From: F2B08 sp046260445
Lineage (GTDB): Bacteria > Actinomycetota > Actinomycetes > Actinomycetales > Dermatophilaceae
DNA length: 51,530 nt
Reading direction: 5' to 3'
Assembly (NCBI GenBank): GCA_046260445.1
Contig: JBHEPF010000069.1
Span: 1-51,530 of the forward strand
The position numbers and the translations under genes are program-made. This document shows positions 1 through 9,119 of this stretch, piece by piece (within the stretch, counting starts at the first letter, position 1; each line of letters starts with the position of its first letter). Under the pieces are notes generated by a model, which saw only the letters and a list, made by a program, of their open reading frames with translations, was not told where the DNA came from and ran no database searches.

Positions 1-240
1 GCCGATCGAAACACCCAGCGAGACCGCGAGCGAGACAACCCCGCCGGCGAAGACACCGAACGAAACGCCGATCGAAACACCCAGCGAGACCGCGAGCGAG
101 ACAACCCCGCCGGCGGAGACACCGAACGAAACGCCGACCGAGACACCCAGCGAGACACCCAGCGAGACCGCGAGCGAGACAACCCCGCCGGCGAAGACAC
201 CCACCGAGACACCCAGCGAGACCGCGAGGGCCACGCCGGC
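1..240 (+). repeat. 66-bp tandem repeat inside a coding region
   Basis: A unit of 66 bp (22 codons) begins at 1, 67 and 133. The first two units are almost identical; the third carries a 12-bp internal duplication and degenerates towards 240. The period is a multiple of three, and the repeat is translated as a Thr/Pro/Glu/Ser-rich stretch of the DUF349 protein. It is therefore coding repeat, not an intergenic or CRISPR repeat. The array probably continues upstream of the window. Confidence 0.9.
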
Positions 241-1582
241 GCCGCCCCGGCCCACCGCTCCGAGCCCTGCTGCGCTGGCCGCGAAGATCGCGGCGGTGCG
301 CCCGGCGGCCCCGGCCCCGACGGACCACTCCGAGTCGGCCCGCCACGGCCGGGTCGCTGAGGACGGCACGGTGTACGTGGTGAGCGGCGACGAGGAGCGG
401 GCGGTCGGGTCCTACCCGGGCGCACCCGCCGAGGAGGCTCTGCAGTACTTCGCCCGCAAGTTCGACGAGCTCTACGGAATGGCCGAGCTGCTCCACCAGC
501 GGCTCGCCGGTTCGAACGAGCTCACCGCCAGGGACGCCGCGGAGCAGCTGGCCCATCTGACCCAGCAGATGAGCGAGCCCGCCTTCGTCGGCGACCTCGC
601 GGCGCTGCAGGCCAAGCTCGAGAGCATCACGGGCACCATCGCGACCCGTCGGGAGGAGGAGGCCGCTCACCGGGCCGCAGCGAAGGCGGCCGCGGCCGGC
701 GAACGTGAGACGCTCGTCGCACGAGCCGAGTCCATCGCGGCTCAGGACCCGGGCAAGGTCCAGTGGAAACGCAGTGGCGAGGAGCTGCGGTTGCTCTTCG
801 AGGAGTGGAAGGCCCACCAGCGGTCCGGCGTCAAGCTCGACAAGCCAGTCGAAGCCGAGCTGTGGCAGCGCTTCAGCGCCGCGCGCACCTCCTTCGACAA
901 GGCCCGTCGGGCCTACTTCGCCGAGCTCGAGAGCACCCACTCCGAGGCCAAGACGGTCAAGGAGCACCTCGTCAAGGAGGCCGAGCAGCTGTCCTCGAGC
1001 AAGGACTGGGGACCGACGGCCCGCGAGTTCAAGCGGCTCATGGACCGTTGGCGTGCGGCTGGCCGAGCCGGCCGTGCCGATGACGACGCCCTCTGGGAGC
1101 GGTTCAAGGTTGCCCAGGACGCGTTCTTCACCGCCAAGGACGAGATCGTCGCGGCCGAGGACGAGGAGTTCCGCGCCAACCTCGCCGTCAAGGAGCAGCT
1201 CATCGCCGAGGCCGGCGCTCTGCTCCCGATCACGGACCTCGAGGCCGCCAAGGCGGCCTTGCGCTTGATCCAGGAACGCTGGGACAAGGCCGGCAAGGTG
1301 CCGCGCGCCGACATGGAGCGCACCGAGAAGGCTCTGCGACGGGTCGAACAGGCGGTTCGGGAGCTCGACGACAAGAAGTGGTCCTCCTCCAACCCCGAGG
1401 CCCGGGCCAGGGCCCAGAGCCTCGTCGACCAGCTCGAGCGGGCCGTCGCCGACCTCGAGCGTGACGTCGCGAACGCCGAGGCCAAGGGGAACGAGAAGAA
1501 GGTTGCGGAGGCGCGGGCCTCCCTCGAGGCACGCCAGGGATGGCTTGAGCAGGCGCGCGCCGGTCTCGACGAGTTCAGCTGA
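2..1582 (+). CDS. DUF349 domain protein, 5' partial
   Basis: The frame is open from the left edge, so the true start lies outside the window; the GTG at 296 is only an internal codon. The visible N-terminal ~80 residues are a Thr/Pro/Glu/Ser repeat (ETPSET-like blocks), probably disordered. After that come several helical DUF349 repeats, recognisable by FEEWKAHQRSG, FKRLMDRWRAAGRAG and LRLIQERWDKAGKVPR, and a charged coiled-coil tail. No signal peptide or membrane segment is seen in the visible part. DUF349 proteins are common in actinobacteria and their biochemical role is unknown. It converges on rel, with 24 bp between the stop codons. The family assignment is firm; the function is unassigned. 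Confidence 0.85.
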   Translation, partial: PIETPSETASETTPPAKTPNETPIETPSETASETTPPAETPNETPTETPSETPSETASETTPPAKTPTETPSETARATPAPPRPTAPSPAALAAKIAAVRPAAPAPTDHSESARHGRVAEDGTVYVVSGDEERAVGSYPGAPAEEALQYFARKFDELYGMAELLHQRLAGSNELTARDAAEQLAHLTQQMSEPAFVGDLAALQAKLESITGTIATRREEEAAHRAAAKAAAAGERETLVARAESIAAQDPGKVQWKRSGEELRLLFEEWKAHQRSGVKLDKPVEAELWQRFSAARTSFDKARRAYFAELESTHSEAKTVKEHLVKEAEQLSSSKDWGPTAREFKRLMDRWRAAGRAGRADDDALWERFKVAQDAFFTAKDEIVAAEDEEFRANLAVKEQLIAEAGALLPITDLEAAKAALRLIQERWDKAGKVPRADMERTEKALRRVEQAVRELDDKKWSSSNPEARARAQSLVDQLERAVADLERDVANAEAKGNEKKVAEARASLEARQGWLEQARAGLDEFS

Positions 1583-1606
1583 CCATCACCGGTCAGCCCG
1601 AACGGG

Positions 1607-3949
1607 TCAGCCTGCCGCAGGGCCCGTCGGGGCAGGCTCGGGGGTCCGCTCGGTCCGGCCCTTGCCGGTGATCCGATACGCGTCATAGACCCCGTCGACC
1701 TTGCGCACCGCTTTGATCACGTGGGAGAGGTGACTGGCATCGCCCATCTCGAAGGTGAACTTCGAAATGGCCAGCCGGTCCCGGCTCGTCACCACACTCG
1801 CGGAGAGAATGTTCACTCCGTTCTCCGAGAGGGCGCGGGTCATGTCTGAGAGCAGGCCGTTGCGGTCGAGCGCCTCGACCTGCAGCTGCACGAGGAAGAC
1901 CGTCGCGGCCGTCGGCGCCCAGGTCACCTCGATGAGCCGCTCTGGCTGGGAGCGCAAGGTCGCGGCGTTGGTGCAGTCCTCCCGGTGCACCGACACCCCG
2001 TCGCCGCGGGTGATGAAGCCGAGGATGGCGTCTCCCGGCACCGGGGTGCAGCAGCGCGCCAGCTTGACCCAGACCTCCGTCGTACCCTTGACGACCACTC
2101 CTGGGTCACCGACCCGGCGACGTCGCGTCGGGATCGACTGCGGATGCGTCGCCTCGGCCAGGTCCTCTTCGGCGCCGTCCTCGCCGCCGAGGGAGGAGAG
2201 CAGCCGGGTGACGATCGCCTGAGCGGAGATGTGCCCCTCGCCGATCGCCGCGAAGAGGGACTCGATGTCGTTGTAGCGCAGGTCCGCGGCGACGGCGGTG
2301 AGGCTGTCGACGGTCATGAGTCGCTGGAGCGGGAGGTTCTGCTTGCGCAGCACGCGGGCGATCGCCTCGCGCCCGCTCTCGATCATCTCCTCGCGGCGCT
2401 CCTTGGTGAACCACTGCCGGATCTTGTTGCGCGCGCGCGGCGACTTGACGAACCCGAGCCAGTCCCGGGAGGGTCCCGCGTCCTGGGCCTTGGAGGTGAG
2501 GATCTCCACCGTGTCACCGTGGTTGAGCTGTGACTCGAGCGGAACGAGCCGGCCGTTGACCCGGCCGCCCACACAGCGATGCCCCACCTCGGTGTGCACC
2601 GCATACGCGAAGTCGACCGGGGTCGAACCCGCAGGCAGGGCCACCACACGACCCTTGGGGGTGAAGACGTAGACCTCCTGGGCCTTGATCTCGAACCGGA
2701 GAGAGTCCAGGAACTCGTCCGGATCCTCGGTCTCGCGCTGCCAGTCGAGGAGCTGGCGGATCCACCCCATGTCGCCGAGCGGGCCGCTGTCATCGGCGGG
2801 TCGGCTGGGCGCCCGGCCACGAGCGCCACCTACACGTCCCTCCTCCTTGTACTTCCAGTGGGCGGCGATGCCGTACTCCGCACGACGGTGCATCGCGTGG
2901 GTGCGGATCTGGACCTCGACCGCCTTGCCGCCCGGGCCGATGACGGTCGTGTGCAACGACTCGTACATGTTGAACTTCGGCATCGCGATGTAGTCCTTGA
3001 AACGGCCCGGTACCGGGTGCCACCGGGCGTGGAGCGCGCCCAGCGCGGCGTAGCAGTCCCGAACCGAGTCGACGAGGACGCGGACGGCCACGAGGTCGTG
3101 GATGTCCTTGAACTCCCGCTCCCCGACGATCATCTTCTGGTAGACGGAGTAGTAGTGCTTGGGCCGACCTGTGACGGTGGCCTTGATCTTGGCGTTGTGC
3201 AGCTCTTCCAGCACCTGGTCCCGGACCAGGCCGAGGTACTCGTCACGTGCTGGAGCGGCGTCGGCGACGAGGCGGACGATCTCGTCGTAGACCTTTGGAT
3301 AGAGGGTCTGGAAGGACAGGTCCTCGAGCTCCCACTTGATCGTGTTCATCCCGAGCCGGTGCGCGAGCGGGGCGTAGATCTCGAGCGTCTCGCGGGCCTT
3401 GCGCTGCGCGGAGGCCGGCGAGACGTACTTCCAGGTCCGGGCGTTGTGCAGCCGGTCGGCGAGCTTGATGAAGAGGACCCGGATGTCGCGAGCCATCGCG
3501 ACGACCATCTTGCGGACGGTCTCGGCCTGCGCGGCCTCTCCGTAGTGGACCCTGTCGAGCTTGGTCACCCCGTCGACGAGCATGGCGATCTCCTCGCCGA
3601 AGTCCGCCTTGAGCTGCTCCATACCGTATGCGGTGTCCTCCACCGTGTCATGGAGCAGGGCGGCGGCGATGGTCGCCGGCTGCATCCCCAGATCCGAGAG
3701 GATCGAGGCGACCGCGAGCGGGTGGGTGATGTAGGGATCTCCGCTCTTGCGGACCTGGCCCGTGTGGGCCTTCTCAGCCACGTCATACGCCCGCTCGATA
3801 ACCGACAGGTCGGCCTTGCTGTGGGTGGTCTTGACGGTGGCGAGCAGCGGCTGCAGGACCGGGTTGGCGGGCAGCTTGGGACCGACGAAGCGCGCCAGGC
3901 CGGACCGGGCCCAGGCGCTCGCGCCAGTCGTGCTGAGATCCTCCGCCAT
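1607..3949 (-). CDS. rel: bifunctional (p)ppGpp synthetase/hydrolase
   Basis: The 780-residue protein has the full long-RSH layout. The HD hydrolase domain has THPLAVASIL and LLHDTVEDT, with the HD pair near residues 100-101. The synthetase domain has RFKDYIAMPKFNMYESLHTT near 316-335. A TGS domain begins at VYVFTPKGRVVALPAGSTP, a conserved-cysteine region carries ARCCTPVPGD near 650, and an ACT domain closes the C-terminus. It makes and degrades the stringent-response alarmone from GTP/GDP and ATP. Both active sites look intact, as expected for the single Rel of actinobacteria. It is the last gene of the ruv-sec-apt-rel run, 72 bp downstream of apt. Confidence 0.97.
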   Translation of the reverse strand: MAEDLSTTGASAWARSGLARFVGPKLPANPVLQPLLATVKTTHSKADLSVIERAYDVAEKAHTGQVRKSGDPYITHPLAVASILSDLGMQPATIAAALLHDTVEDTAYGMEQLKADFGEEIAMLVDGVTKLDRVHYGEAAQAETVRKMVVAMARDIRVLFIKLADRLHNARTWKYVSPASAQRKARETLEIYAPLAHRLGMNTIKWELEDLSFQTLYPKVYDEIVRLVADAAPARDEYLGLVRDQVLEELHNAKIKATVTGRPKHYYSVYQKMIVGEREFKDIHDLVAVRVLVDSVRDCYAALGALHARWHPVPGRFKDYIAMPKFNMYESLHTTVIGPGGKAVEVQIRTHAMHRRAEYGIAAHWKYKEEGRVGGARGRAPSRPADDSGPLGDMGWIRQLLDWQRETEDPDEFLDSLRFEIKAQEVYVFTPKGRVVALPAGSTPVDFAYAVHTEVGHRCVGGRVNGRLVPLESQLNHGDTVEILTSKAQDAGPSRDWLGFVKSPRARNKIRQWFTKERREEMIESGREAIARVLRKQNLPLQRLMTVDSLTAVAADLRYNDIESLFAAIGEGHISAQAIVTRLLSSLGGEDGAEEDLAEATHPQSIPTRRRRVGDPGVVVKGTTEVWVKLARCCTPVPGDAILGFITRGDGVSVHREDCTNAATLRSQPERLIEVTWAPTAATVFLVQLQVEALDRNGLLSDMTRALSENGVNILSASVVTSRDRLAISKFTFEMGDASHLSHVIKAVRKVDGVYDAYRITGKGRTERTPEPAPTGPAAG

Positions 3950-4021
3950 AACAAAATGGTAGTCCAGACGCCTTGATGCCTGGTCGCGGCCACTCCGGTG
4001 TGCAGCGGCAGATGAGGGATG

Positions 4022-4549
4022 CTAGACGACGTGCAGGGCCCAGACGGCCCGGTCGCCCAGCGCGGCGCGGCCGCCGAGGAACGACAGCTCGAGGATGACG
4101 GCGATGTCGGACACCACTGCCCCGGCGATCTCGACGAGCTCCGCCGCGGCGGCCGCCGTCCCACCGGTGGCGAGGACGTCGTCCACGAGGAGAACCCGCT
4201 CCCCGTGGGTGAACGCGTCCTGATGCACCTCGACGGTGGCGCTGCCGTACTCGAGCTCGTAGGCGATGCTGTGCCGGTCTCGCGGCAGCTTGCCCTCCTT
4301 GCGGATGAGGACGAGTCCCAGGCCGAGCTCGTACGCCAGCGCGGCGCCGAAGACGAAGCCGCGTGACTCGATGCCTGCGACGGCGTCGACCTGGCCTCGA
4401 TAGCGGTCGGCGAGGGCACCGATGACGGTGTGGAAGGCGGCCCCGTCCTGCAGGAGCGGGGTGATGTCCTTGAAGACGACACCCGGCTCGGGGAAGTCCG
4501 GGACGTCGACGAGGTGCGCGGCCACGACCGCGGCGGCGTCGGACTGCAT
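4022..4549 (-). CDS. apt: adenine phosphoribosyltransferase
   Basis: The 175-residue protein converts adenine plus PRPP to AMP in purine salvage. The PRPP-binding loop VLLVDDVLATGGTAAAA is near residues 118-134 and the N-terminal FPEPGVVFKDITPLL is characteristic of Apt. Length is normal for the family. It starts 15 bp after the secF stop and is followed by rel, the standard actinobacterial secF-apt-rel order. Intact, cytosolic. Confidence 0.96.
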   Translation of the reverse strand: MQSDAAAVVAAHLVDVPDFPEPGVVFKDITPLLQDGAAFHTVIGALADRYRGQVDAVAGIESRGFVFGAALAYELGLGLVLIRKEGKLPRDRHSIAYELEYGSATVEVHQDAFTHGERVLLVDDVLATGGTAAAAAELVEIAGAVVSDIAVILELSFLGGRAALGDRAVWALHVV

Positions 4550-4564
4550 CGTCGTGAGGCCTTT

Positions 4565-5749
4565 CTACCGTTTGGACTTCGGCGCGCGCTTGGGTTGGTT
4601 GCGCGGGCCGGTCTGGGCGTACTTGTGCACCGCACGCCCCGTGGCGGTCGAGACCGTCACACCGGAGTCCCCGTCCGCCGTCTCCACCGGCTCGGATCCG
4701 ACGCGCCCCGGCCGCTCGGCGGCGACTGCGCCCTCGGCCGCCGATGACGTGCCGGCAGCCCTCTCCTTGGCACGGGCGTTCTGGAAGCGCAGCGCCTTCT
4801 TGTCGAGGGCCTTGACGTCCTCGTCCTTGGAGCGCAGCCAGACGAGGAGCGGGGTGGCGACGATGATCGAGGAGTAGGCGCCGACCGCGATGCCGATGAA
4901 CAGTGCGAGGGCAAGGTCGAGAAGGGTGCCCGGCCCGAGGAGGAAGATGCCGACCACGAGGATCGCCCCGACGGGCAGCAGCGTCGTGATGGAGGTGTTG
5001 ATCGAGCGGATGAGGGTCTGGTTGACGGCCCGGTTGGCCGCCTGCGCGAAGGTCACGCGACCTGTCGTGAACGCCGCCTGGGTGTTCTCGCGGACCTTGT
5101 CGAAGACGACGACGTTGTCGTAGAGCGAGTAGCCGAGGATGGTGAGGAACCCGATCACCGAGGCCGGGGAGACCTCGAACCCGGAGAGTGCGAAGATCCC
5201 GACGGTGATGAAGACGTCATGGGCGAGCGCCACGAGCGCGGCCACGGCCATCTTCCAGGTGCGGAAGTAGGCAGCCATGAGGATGGCCACGAGGACGACG
5301 AACCAGGCGAGCGCCTGGAGGGCGTTGCGAGACACGCTCTGTCCCCAGGAGGGGCCGACGAAGGACGCGGACACGGCCTCCGAGGTCACGCCGAACTCGT
5401 CGGCGAGCGCTATGCGGACCTCGTTGCCCTGGACGTCGGTGAGCCGCTCCGTCTGGACCCTGACCACACCGGTGCCCACCTGGGTGACGTTGACTGCCTG
5501 GCCCGGCACCACCGTGCGGACCGCGTCCCGCGCCCGCCCCTCGAAGCCGTCGGTCTCGGTCGCGCTGATCCGGAACTCGGAGCCACCTCGGAACTCCATC
5601 CCCAGGTTGAGGCCTCGCGCCACGAAGCCGATGCTGGCGAGCAGGAAGAGCACGAGCGAGATGATGAGGAACTTCTTGCTGTTCTCGACGAAGCGGATGG
5701 TCCGCTTGCCCGTGTAGAGGTCGTTGCCGATCTGTGCGAGCTGTCCCAT
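4565..5749 (-). CDS. secF: protein translocase subunit SecF
   Basis: The 394-residue membrane protein is a partner of SecD that uses the proton-motive force to help pull secreted proteins through SecYEG. A first transmembrane segment at about 28-48 is followed by GLNLGMEFRGGSEFRI, the SecF first-domain signature, then a periplasmic domain and five further hydrophobic segments, including GFLTILGYSLYDNVVVFDK. The charged C-terminal tail of ~90 residues is long and Lys/Arg-rich. Its ATG overlaps the secD stop by one base (TGATG), indicating translational coupling. Confidence 0.96.
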   Translation of the reverse strand: MGQLAQIGNDLYTGKRTIRFVENSKKFLIISLVLFLLASIGFVARGLNLGMEFRGGSEFRISATETDGFEGRARDAVRTVVPGQAVNVTQVGTGVVRVQTERLTDVQGNEVRIALADEFGVTSEAVSASFVGPSWGQSVSRNALQALAWFVVLVAILMAAYFRTWKMAVAALVALAHDVFITVGIFALSGFEVSPASVIGFLTILGYSLYDNVVVFDKVRENTQAAFTTGRVTFAQAANRAVNQTLIRSINTSITTLLPVGAILVVGIFLLGPGTLLDLALALFIGIAVGAYSSIIVATPLLVWLRSKDEDVKALDKKALRFQNARAKERAAGTSSAAEGAVAAERPGRVGSEPVETADGDSGVTVSTATGRAVHKYAQTGPRNQPKRAPKSKR

Positions 5750-7521
5750 CAGCGGGCCCCCTCCGTGATCGGGTCGCGCACTCGTCCGCGACCGGCGTAC
5801 TTGGGATTGCGGGCTTCGAGCAGCTGCGGGTTGAGCCCTGAGAGCCGATGTCCGTCACCGAAGAACGGTTTGCGGACCAGCCACTGCATCATCGGCTTGG
5901 TGAAGAAGAAGACGATGATGAGGTCGATGATCGTCGTCAGCCCCAGGGTGAAGGCGAAGCCTCGCACGTTGGAGGTGGCCAGCGCATACAGCACTCCGGC
6001 CGCGAGCAGGGTCACGGCATCGCCGGCCAGGATCGTCCGGGCGGCCCGCTCCCACGCCGCGTCGACGGCGCTGCGCACGGTCCGGCCGTCTCGCACCTCG
6101 TCGCGAATTCGCTCGAAGAAGACGATGAACGAGTCAGCGGTGATGCCGACGGCGACGATGAGGCCGGTGATCCCCGCCATGTCGAGGCGGTAGTTGTAGC
6201 GCCAGCCGAGGATGGTGACCACGAGATAGGTGAGCACTCCCGCGAGGACGAGCGACCCGATCGTGACAAAGCCGAGCAGACGGTACTGGGAGAGCGAGTA
6301 CACGAAGACGAGGAGCATCCCGACAAGACCGGCCATCAGCCCGATCCGTAGCTGCTCGGCGCCGAGCAGAGGACTGATCTGGTCGCGGGTCTCGAGCTCG
6401 AACGACATCGGGAGAGCACCGAACTTCAGCTGCTGCGCGAGTGTCTGGGCCTCCTCGAGCGCGAAGTCCCCCGTGATCGACGCCCGTCCGTCGAGGATGG
6501 CGGACTGGAAGTACGGGGCAACGATGACCTGGCGGTCGAGAACGGCGGCGAGCTGGTTGCGCGGCGAGGGCAGCTGGACCATCTCGCTGCTGATCTGGCC
6601 GTAGACCTCACGCGCCTCACCCGTCAGCTCGAGCGCGATCTCGACGGTGTTGGTCGGCTGCCCCTGCGGGCCGGCCTGGAACCCGGCGCTCGCGTCCGAG
6701 ATCCCGCTGCCGTCGACGACGACCGGACCGAGGATGTACTTCTCCGTGCCGGTGTCGCGGCAGGCGACGACCGCGGCATCGGGGTCCTGCTCCAGCATCG
6801 CGCCGTCACCATCGGTGCAGGTCAGGGCCTCGAGCTCGGCGAACAGCTCTTCGGTCACCCATGCCGGGTCGGTCGCGCTCGTCGGCTCCACAGCGGCTGC
6901 GGGGTCGGCCGGCTCCGCCGGGGCTGTCTCCGTGCCTGTCTCGGTGCCTGTCTCGGTGCCCGTCGTCGGGCTGGCCTCGGCTGCAAAGCCTTCAGGCACC
7001 GGCCCGCTGTCCGTCGTTGGGCTGGCCTCGGACGTCGCGGTCTCGGTCGGGGCCGGTGCATCGGTGGCGCCGTCCGTCGGAGCGTCGGTGCCGGTCGGGG
7101 TGGGCAGCTCCGGGACGGGTGCGACGGGCAGGACCAGGAGCACGGGTCGGAACTGCAGCTGCGAGGAGCGGCGGATCGCATCCTCGGTCGCCTGCGGTGG
7201 CACTCCCGGCATGCTCACGACAATGTTGCGCCCACCCTGGGTGGTCACCTCCGCACCGGCGATGCCTCCGGCATCGGCGCGCTGCGAGATGATGTCGCGG
7301 GCCTGGTCGAGCTGCTCTTCCTCGATGTCGGACTGCTGCCCGCTGAGCACCGGAGTGAGCACGAGCTGGGTGCCGCCCTCCAGGTCGAGCCCGAGTTTCG
7401 GGGTCGCCTGCGCCGTGCCCCACTGGACGCCTGAGATGAGGAGCACCGCGAGGGCGAGGAGGACGGCCGCGAGTCCGACGAGAACCCGGCCGGGACGGGC
7501 ATGAGTGGTCTGGGTGGGCAT
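5749..7521 (-). CDS. secD: protein translocase subunit SecD
   Basis: The 590-residue protein has an N-terminal transmembrane helix (~13-33) followed by GLDLEGGTQLVL, the SecD hallmark. A large extracytoplasmic domain follows, then five C-terminal membrane segments with AGITGLIVAVGITADSFIVF and FFERIRDEVRDGRT. Residues about 140-225 form a Thr/Pro/Ala/Glu linker with three tandem GTET units (12-bp DNA repeat near 6933-6962). Extended linkers of this kind occur in other actinobacterial SecD proteins. It follows yajC by 33 bp and is coupled to secF. Confidence 0.96.
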   Translation of the reverse strand: MPTQTTHARPGRVLVGLAAVLLALAVLLISGVQWGTAQATPKLGLDLEGGTQLVLTPVLSGQQSDIEEEQLDQARDIISQRADAGGIAGAEVTTQGGRNIVVSMPGVPPQATEDAIRRSSQLQFRPVLLVLPVAPVPELPTPTGTDAPTDGATDAPAPTETATSEASPTTDSGPVPEGFAAEASPTTGTETGTETGTETAPAEPADPAAAVEPTSATDPAWVTEELFAELEALTCTDGDGAMLEQDPDAAVVACRDTGTEKYILGPVVVDGSGISDASAGFQAGPQGQPTNTVEIALELTGEAREVYGQISSEMVQLPSPRNQLAAVLDRQVIVAPYFQSAILDGRASITGDFALEEAQTLAQQLKFGALPMSFELETRDQISPLLGAEQLRIGLMAGLVGMLLVFVYSLSQYRLLGFVTIGSLVLAGVLTYLVVTILGWRYNYRLDMAGITGLIVAVGITADSFIVFFERIRDEVRDGRTVRSAVDAAWERAARTILAGDAVTLLAAGVLYALATSNVRGFAFTLGLTTIIDLIIVFFFTKPMMQWLVRKPFFGDGHRLSGLNPQLLEARNPKYAGRGRVRDPITEGAR

Positions 7522-7554
7522 ACTGTTCTATTCAGGTGGTTTCGAAGGGGTGGG

Positions 7555-7842
7555 CTACTGGGCGGCCGGTCGAGAGGCGCTGTCGGCGACCCGGAGACCG
7601 ACGGCTCGGCGATCGAGCCGGACGACGACCCCCCGCGCGATCTCCAGGCTGACGATCGTGCCGTCCTCCGCGACGACGCGGCCGTAGAGGCCCGAGGTGG
7701 TGACGATCTCGTCCCCGACCCCGATCGACGCCTGGAACTCCACCATCGCCCGCGCTCGCCGACGCTGGCTGAAGACCAGCACCACGAGAAGCAGCAGCGG
7801 GAGCAGCAGGATGAGCAGCGAAGCAGTGTTGCCGGAGTTCAT
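7555..7842 (-). CDS. yajC: preprotein translocase subunit YajC
   Basis: The ATG at 7842 gives a 95-residue protein with one N-terminal membrane helix (LLILLLPLLLLVVLVFSQRR, about residues 9-28). A small soluble domain follows with GVGDEIVTTSGLYGRVVAEDG, the YajC signature. A longer open frame reaches back into ruvB, but only this start gives a YajC-like protein. It is an accessory subunit of the SecDF complex. It lies 58 bp after ruvB and 33 bp before secD. Confidence 0.93.
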   Translation of the reverse strand: MNSGNTASLLILLLPLLLLVVLVFSQRRRARAMVEFQASIGVGDEIVTTSGLYGRVVAEDGTIVSLEIARGVVVRLDRRAVGLRVADSASRPAAQ

Positions 7843-7900
7843 GCGGGACTCTCTGGTGCGGGGGAATGCGGGCCAAGGTCGGAGTCTAGGCCACCCGGCC

Positions 7901-9061
7901 CTAGGATCCGAGTCGGCTGGAAGGCGGGTCCGCACTCTCGTCTTCGAACGGCAGGGTCGCCAGGCCGGTTCCCTGCGCTGTGGCCAGGGGCGGCGTGAGC
8001 CCGAGATGAGTGAAGGCCTGGGCCGTGGCGACGCGGCCGCGGGGACTGCGCACGATGAGCCCTTCGCGCACCAGGAACGGCTCCGCGACGGTCTCGACGG
8101 TCTCTGTCTCCTCCCCGACCGCGACGGCCAGGGTCGACAATCCCACCGGTCCCCCACCGAATCGGGTGCACAGAGCGTGGAGCACGGCCCTGTCGAGGCG
8201 GTCCAGGCCTGCCTCGTCGACGTCGAAGAGAGCCAGTGCCTCCCGTGCGTCGGCGCGGCTGACCCGCTGCCCCGGCGTGCCGTGGACCTGGGCGAAGTCG
8301 CGCACCCGGCGCAGGAGCCGGTTGGCGATCCGAGGCGTCCCTCGTGACCGGCCCGCGATCTCGGTGATCGCGTCGTCGTGAGCGCGCACCTCGAGCAGTC
8401 CGGCGGAGCGGCGCAGGATCGTGGTGAGGTCGGCGACCTCGTAGTAGTCGAGGTGACCGGTGAAACCGAACCGGTCGCGCAGCGGAGCCGGGAGCAGCCC
8501 GGCGCGGGTGGTGGCTCCGACAACGGTGAACGGCGGCAGCTCGAGCGGGATCGCCGTCGCTCCGGGACCCTTGCCGACGATGACGTCGACGCGGTAGTCC
8601 TCCATCGCGAGGTAGAGCATCTCCTCGGCCGCCCGACTCATCCGGTGAATCTCGTCGAGGAAGAGGACCTCGCCCTCGTCCAGCGACGACAGGACCGAGG
8701 CGAGGTCGCCCGCGTGCTGGATCGCCGGACCGCTCGTGACCCGGATCGGACGCTCGAGCTCGGCCGCGACGATCATCGCCAGGGTCGTCTTCCCCAGGCC
8801 CGGCGGACCCGACAGCAGGACGTGGTCGGGGGTGCTGCCGCGCTGCTTGGCGGCGGTCAGGACGAGGTCGAGCTGATTCTTCACGCGCGGCTGACCGGGG
8901 AAGTCGGCGAGTCGCTTCGGCCGCAGTGCGGTCTCGACGATGCGCTCGTCGTCCCCTGTGTTGCGGCTCGCACCGGGGTCGACCACCCTCGCCGTGGCGT
9001 CCAGGGAACCGTCGCTGTCGGTGAAGTCGCCTTCGCGGATGTCGTTGGTGAAGCCGGTCAC
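7901..9061 (-). CDS. ruvB: Holliday junction helicase motor RuvB
   Basis: The 386-residue AAA+ ATPase drives branch migration with RuvA. Visible motifs are LADFPGQ near the N-terminus, Walker A GPPGLGKTT, Walker B LFLDEIHR, sensor VGATTRAGLL, and the arginine-finger region RDRFGF. A C-terminal winged helix ends with FLVREGLIVRSPRGR. The first ~40 residues are acidic and variable. It lies downstream of ruvA with a 58-bp gap and should belong to the LexA-controlled ruvCAB unit. Confidence 0.97.
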   Translation of the reverse strand: MTGFTNDIREGDFTDSDGSLDATARVVDPGASRNTGDDERIVETALRPKRLADFPGQPRVKNQLDLVLTAAKQRGSTPDHVLLSGPPGLGKTTLAMIVAAELERPIRVTSGPAIQHAGDLASVLSSLDEGEVLFLDEIHRMSRAAEEMLYLAMEDYRVDVIVGKGPGATAIPLELPPFTVVGATTRAGLLPAPLRDRFGFTGHLDYYEVADLTTILRRSAGLLEVRAHDDAITEIAGRSRGTPRIANRLLRRVRDFAQVHGTPGQRVSRADAREALALFDVDEAGLDRLDRAVLHALCTRFGGGPVGLSTLAVAVGEETETVETVAEPFLVREGLIVRSPRGRVATAQAFTHLGLTPPLATAQGTGLATLPFEDESADPPSSRLGS

Positions 9062-9119
9062 TCGGCTGCTCCTCTCGGTGAGGGTGCATCCAGCGCGTGT
9101 TCAGCGACTGCCCGGGGCG

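Noticed and set aside
1..240. Possible CRISPR array at the left edge
   Set aside because: The units abut with no spacers and the period is in frame with a long coding region.
2579..3976. 465-residue plus-strand open frame
   Set aside because: It is antisense to rel, which has complete catalytic domains.
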